This document shows positions 60,690-64,000 of a DNA stretch of 64,000 nucleotides, one piece after another. Numbering within the stretch: position 1 is the stretch's first letter; the number at the start of each line of letters is the position of its first letter. The notes beneath the pieces were generated by a model, which saw only the letters and a program-made list of their open reading frames with translations, did not search any database and was not told the DNA's origin. The stretch is from Prado023 sp963753075 (GTDB lineage Bacteria; Actinomycetota; Actinomycetes; S36-B12; CAIYMF01). The position numbers and the translations under genes were made by a program. The DNA lies in NCBI GenBank assembly GCA_963753075.1, contig CAVWAR010000002.1, positions 744,001 through 808,000 on the forward strand. The letters run 5' to 3'.

Positions 60690-61994
60690 GTGTTCCTGCA
60701 GTCCCGCGTGCCGCGTCTTGCCGAAGCTCGGTACCGGCTGACCTGGTGGGCGATTACCCGCGGCTTGGTGCTGGTGATGGCCGCCGGGATGATGCTGCAC
60801 CACGACTGGAAGCACATCTTCGACGATCTCAATGTGTACGCCGGCTGGGGCGAGGGCCTGGCAGAGGGGCGCGTGCCCTCGTCAGACCCGATGTGGCAGT
60901 ACCCACCGTTGGCCGCCTTCGTGTTCGGGGGGGTCGGACTGCTCGGCTCGCAACCGTGGTTGTTCGCCCTTCTCTTCGTCGCGATCGACATCGCCATCGG
61001 CGTCCTACTCGCCCGTGATGCTGCCCGGCGCAGCCGGTGGGATGGGTTCGCCGTCTGGCTGGCCGCACCACTGCTGCTCGGCCCGATCCTCTACGGTCGC
61101 TATGACTCCATCCCCACCCTCGCGGCGATGGCCGGGCTGCTGGCGCTGGCCGGCGCACTGACGGCGGGGGCGATCCTGGCTGTCGGCGGTGGCCTCAAGG
61201 TGTGGCCGGCAGTCATGGCCATCGCCCTGAGTCAACGCAAGTGGCTGCGCGGGGCCATAGGGGCAGCCCTCGCCACGACCGTCATCCTGGTCACCGCAGC
61301 GTGGGCCTTCCCAGGCGTCATCAGCGCATTCCTCGGCAATGGGGAGGCCCGCGGCCTGCAGACAGAGTCCGTTGTGGCGCTGCCGTTCGTCTGGGCGCGC
61401 GTCTTCGTCGGAGCCGAGGGGGTCCCGGAGGCGTTCCGCTACGGTTCCTCGGAGGTGGGAGTGCCGCTGGCTGACTCGATCGCCCCGTGGCTGATCCCCA
61501 TCGCCGGGCTCGGGCTGCTGCTGCTCGTTCTGGCCCGCGCCCTCGGCCGGCTGGACCACGCCCCGGTGGCCGACATCGCCTTCGCCGCCATCCTCTGGCT
61601 GACCGTGACGTCGCGGGTGCTCAGCCCGCAGTTCAACATCTGGCTGGTCGGCATGGCTGCCCTGGTCTGGGCCGCTGGCTCGCCCCGGATGCGCACGGCC
61701 ACCATCCCGGTGGCCGTCACCGCCGTGGCCGGCCAGGTGCTCTATCCGTTCGCGTACATCGACATCATCAACGGGGGTCTCATCGGGGTCGGGGTGCACA
61801 CCGTACGGATCGTGGCGCTGCTTGCCGCGATGGTGCTGGCCGTCCGCGCGCTGCTGCCCGAGCGCACGGATCCCGCCGGGAACGCCGGCCGTGCTGTGGC
61901 CGGGGCAGGTGAGCAGGCCGATGCCCCGGCGGGCGATCAGGGTGCACTCGGCGCGAACCCCAACCCGACCGGGATTCGGGGCCACACGGCCTGA
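60690..61994 (+). CDS. GT87-like (DUF2029) membrane glycosyltransferase
   Basis: The 434-residue protein has about ten hydrophobic helices. After the first helix is LNVYAGWGEGLAEGRVPSSD with PMWQYPPLAAFVFG. This DxxVY and QYPP pattern, with GRYDSIPTLAAMAGL and GGGLKVWPAVMA, is the polyprenyl-phosphate mannose-type transferase (GT87/DUF2029) signature. It would mannosylate a cell-envelope glycan. The start is GTG 60690. The C-terminal 50 residues are disordered. Confidence 0.8.
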   Translation: MFLQSRVPRLAEARYRLTWWAITRGLVLVMAAGMMLHHDWKHIFDDLNVYAGWGEGLAEGRVPSSDPMWQYPPLAAFVFGGVGLLGSQPWLFALLFVAIDIAIGVLLARDAARRSRWDGFAVWLAAPLLLGPILYGRYDSIPTLAAMAGLLALAGALTAGAILAVGGGLKVWPAVMAIALSQRKWLRGAIGAALATTVILVTAAWAFPGVISAFLGNGEARGLQTESVVALPFVWARVFVGAEGVPEAFRYGSSEVGVPLADSIAPWLIPIAGLGLLLLVLARALGRLDHAPVADIAFAAILWLTVTSRVLSPQFNIWLVGMAALVWAAGSPRMRTATIPVAVTAVAGQVLYPFAYIDIINGGLIGVGVHTVRIVALLAAMVLAVRALLPERTDPAGNAGRAVAGAGEQADAPAGDQGALGANPNPTGIRGHTA

Positions 61995-62034
61995 GCGGGT
62001 ATCTTCCTCCCAGCTACCCATCCACGGAGGACCC

Positions 62035-62895
62035 ATGAACCGCGCCCCCCTGCTCGCCACGGTCGCCGTCGCCGGCCTGGCACTCACCGCGTGCTCGACG
62101 ACATCCGACACCGCCACCGAGCCGTCAGCCTCGGCAGCTGCCACCTGTGACAAGGCCACCCTGCAGACCCAGCAGCCCGGAACGTTGGTCATCGCCACCG
62201 GCAACCCGGCCTACGAGCCGTGGGTCAAGGACGACGACCCCGAGTCGGGAGAGGGCTTCGAGGCAGCAGTGGCGTATGCCGCGGCTGACCAGTTGGGCTA
62301 CGCACCGGAGGACATCACCTGGGTGCGGACCACGTTCGACGGAGCGATCGCGCCGGGCGCCAAGGAATTCGACTGGAACCTGCAGCAGTTCTCCATCACC
62401 GAGGATCGCGAGAAGGCCGTCGACCTCTCGTCGTCCTACTACGACGTGAACCAGGCCATCATCTCCTACGCGGGTTCCCCGATCGCCAATGCCACCACGC
62501 AGGCCGAGCTCGAGTCGGCCACGCTCGGCGCGGCCGTCGGGTCGACGTCCCTGGACGCTGCCCAGCAGCTGGCCAACGGTGAGGACGTCTCGGTGTTCAA
62601 CGACAACGCCGCGGCGGTCAGTGCCCTGAAGAACGAGCAGATCGACGGGATCGTCGTCGATCTCCCCACCGCGTTCTACCTCGCCGAGGCCGAGATCGAC
62701 GACGGGGTCATCGTCGGGCAGCTCCCGGCTGCCGGGGCTGACGCCACCGACCAGTTCGGGATCCTGCTGACCAACAACAGCCCGCTGACCGCCTGCACAT
62801 CCGAGGCGCTGGACCAGCTGCGGGCCGACGGGACCCTCGGCACGCTCCAGGAGACCTGGTTGGCGTCGGAGGCGGGCGCACCCACGCTCCAGTAG
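62035..62895 (+). CDS. ABC transporter substrate-binding lipoprotein (family 3, polar amino acid type)
   Basis: The 286-residue protein has a lipobox (LALTACSTT) and a type-3 solute-binding fold: TLVIATGNPAYEPWV, FEAAVAYAAADQLGY, FDWNLQQFSITEDREKAVD, and ALKNEQIDGIVVDLPTAFYL. It captures an amino acid or similar ligand at the outer face. GGAGG at 62026-62030 precedes ATG 62035 by four bases. Permease and ATPase genes follow, forming one operon. Confidence 0.9.
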   Translation: MNRAPLLATVAVAGLALTACSTTSDTATEPSASAAATCDKATLQTQQPGTLVIATGNPAYEPWVKDDDPESGEGFEAAVAYAAADQLGYAPEDITWVRTTFDGAIAPGAKEFDWNLQQFSITEDREKAVDLSSSYYDVNQAIISYAGSPIANATTQAELESATLGAAVGSTSLDAAQQLANGEDVSVFNDNAAAVSALKNEQIDGIVVDLPTAFYLAEAEIDDGVIVGQLPAAGADATDQFGILLTNNSPLTACTSEALDQLRADGTLGTLQETWLASEAGAPTLQ

Positions 62896-62900
62896 TCTCG

Positions 62901-63764
62901 GTGAGCGAGCCGGAGGGCATCCACACGCCGAGCGCAGAGGAGCTGCGCCGGCGCGACGTACGTGCCCGGCAGGCACGGCGCCGGACGACCGTTGCCGTTG
63001 TATCCAGCGTCCTGGTGATCGGCGCATTGGTGGTCCTGGTGGTCACCTCACCCGGCTGGGACGTCGTCCGCAGCACGTTCTTCGACGTCGACTACGCCGG
63101 TGAGGTGCTGCCCGCCGTGTTCGCCGGGCTGCTGCTGAACATCAGGCTGACGATTGTGGCGTCGGTGCTGATCTCCATCCTGGGGCTGACGCTGGCGATG
63201 GCACGGACCTCGCGGGCCCCGGCGCTGGCGCCTTTCCGGCTGCTCGCCACCGGGTATGTCGACCTGTTCCGCGGCGTGCCCACGCTGCTGGTCATCCTGC
63301 TCATCGGTTTCGGCGTGCCAGCCCTCGGTCTCACGGGGATGACCTCCTCGGTGATCATCCTGGGCACTGCGGCGATCGTCCTGACCTACTCGGCCTATGT
63401 CGCCGAGGTCCTGCGCAGCGGGATCCTGTCCGTGCACCCGAGCCAGAGTGCGGCGGCTCGGTCGCTGGGCCTGACGTCGGGCCAGACACTGCGCCACGTG
63501 GTGCTGCCGCAGGGCGTGCGGCGGGTCATCCCGCCCCTGATGAACGACTTCGTCTCCCTGCTCAAGGACACCGGCCTGATCTCCGTGCTCGGCGTCGTGG
63601 ACGCCATCCGCGCTGCGCAGATCGAGTCCTCCCGGACGTTCAACTACACGCCCTACGTTGTGGCCGCGATTCTCTTCCTGATCCTGACCGTCCCACTGAC
63701 ACGGCTCACCGACCGATTCCTGCACCGGTCCATCGAGCGGCAGAACGCGCAGGTGGGCGCATGA
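62901..63764 (+). CDS. Polar amino acid ABC transporter permease
   Basis: The 287-residue permease has a charged cytosolic N-terminus (ELRRRDVRARQARRR), five or so membrane helices, and the EAA-type loop QSAAARSLGLTSGQTLRHVV with LPQGVRRVIPPLMNDF. It belongs to the His/Glu/Gln/Arg/opine permease family. GTG 62901 is five bases after the binding-protein stop. The stop overlaps the ATPase start by four bases (ATGA). Confidence 0.9.
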   Translation: MSEPEGIHTPSAEELRRRDVRARQARRRTTVAVVSSVLVIGALVVLVVTSPGWDVVRSTFFDVDYAGEVLPAVFAGLLLNIRLTIVASVLISILGLTLAMARTSRAPALAPFRLLATGYVDLFRGVPTLLVILLIGFGVPALGLTGMTSSVIILGTAAIVLTYSAYVAEVLRSGILSVHPSQSAAARSLGLTSGQTLRHVVLPQGVRRVIPPLMNDFVSLLKDTGLISVLGVVDAIRAAQIESSRTFNYTPYVVAAILFLILTVPLTRLTDRFLHRSIERQNAQVGA

Positions 63765-64000
63765 CCACTCCCGGCGGCACGGTGCTCAGCGTCCACGAGG
63801 TGTACAAGTCGTTCGGCGACGAGCAGGTCCTGCGCGGTGTCTCGATCGACGTGCCGGAGCACTCAGTGACGGTGCTCATCGGGGCCTCCGGATCCGGGAA
63901 GTCGACGCTGCTGAGGTGCGTCAACCTGCTCACGCCGGTTGACGATGGCGTCATCCGCCTCGACGGCTGGGACATCACGGACCCCGAGGTGGACCCCGAC
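63761..64000 (+). CDS. Amino acid ABC transporter ATP-binding protein, 3' end beyond the window
   Basis: Only the first 80 residues are present. VLSVHEVYKSFGDEQVLRGV and the Walker A IGASGSGKSTLLRCVN identify a GlnQ-like ATPase. The Q-loop begins at NLLTPVDDG. It completes the binding protein, permease and ATPase operon. Confidence 0.93.
   Translation, partial: MTTPGGTVLSVHEVYKSFGDEQVLRGVSIDVPEHSVTVLIGASGSGKSTLLRCVNLLTPVDDGVIRLDGWDITDPEVDPD

Overview
The window is chromosomal DNA from a high-GC actinobacterium. Support comes from the base composition, many GTG starts and one-base or four-base gene overlaps, a polyphosphate-type glucokinase, the cysD/cysNC sulfate-activation pair, several likely leaderless starts, and two tRNA genes without an encoded CCA. 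I cannot name the genus from sequence alone.

Region 1 (1-12.4 kb) looks like ordinary core chromosome: the tail of an eRF1-like (baeRF-type) protein, an ABC1/UbiB kinase, a DUF1269 membrane protein, a divergent pair of a fold-III PLP enzyme and an aldonolactone-oxidase-type flavoenzyme, a Gfo/Idh oxidoreductase, a HAD protein, a MOSC protein, polyphosphate glucokinase, cysD-cysNC with a small membrane protein, and an acyl-CoA-binding protein. tRNA-Ser(GCT) and tRNA-Arg(ACG) follow.

Region 2 (12.75-20.4 kb) is a probable integrated element beside tRNA-Arg. It holds a tyrosine integrase broken by a 4-bp duplication, a zinc-ribbon protein divergent from a small possible DNA-binding protein across a dyad, a coiled-coil/membrane protein, a PD-(D/E)XK nuclease-like protein, and a frameshifted chlorophyllase-like hydrolase. 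Region 3 (20.7-26.7 kb) has a tight three-gene operon (PlsY-like acyltransferase, a rifampin-phosphotransferase-like dikinase and a membrane-anchored chelatase-like protein), a phytoene-desaturase-type remnant and a DUF1295 protein.

Region 4 (26.8-45.7 kb) is plastic. It contains a truncated integrase, six paralogous secreted FG-GAP beta-propeller genes (five on the + strand and one truncated, inverted copy), a hydrolase flanked by a 39-bp direct repeat, a broken secreted protein, a DksA-type zinc finger protein, an ISL3 element with intact ends and target duplication nested in a decayed IS110 element, a VapBC pair, another integrase scrap and a decayed SnoaL-like gene.

Region 5 (45.9-64 kb) is again mostly intact: an SLC13/RCK permease, a CMD-like gene, phosphofructokinase, a ferredoxin-reductase-type flavoprotein, and a short Cys-rich gene under a perfect CsoR-type palindrome. 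AIM24, a hexapeptide acetyltransferase, a YczE-like protein, an RDD protein with eleven 16-residue repeats, a sulfotransferase, a diguanylate cyclase and YegP follow. The end carries two overlapping lipoprotein genes (one GH3), a GT87-like membrane protein and the start of a polar amino acid ABC transporter.

A possible functional thread is sulfur. CysD/CysNC make APS and PAPS, the sulfotransferase-like protein could use PAPS, and the SLC13 permease could import sulfate. The most interesting undescribed item is the CsoR/CstR-type operator driving a 44-residue Cys-rich protein coupled to a 108-residue unknown protein.
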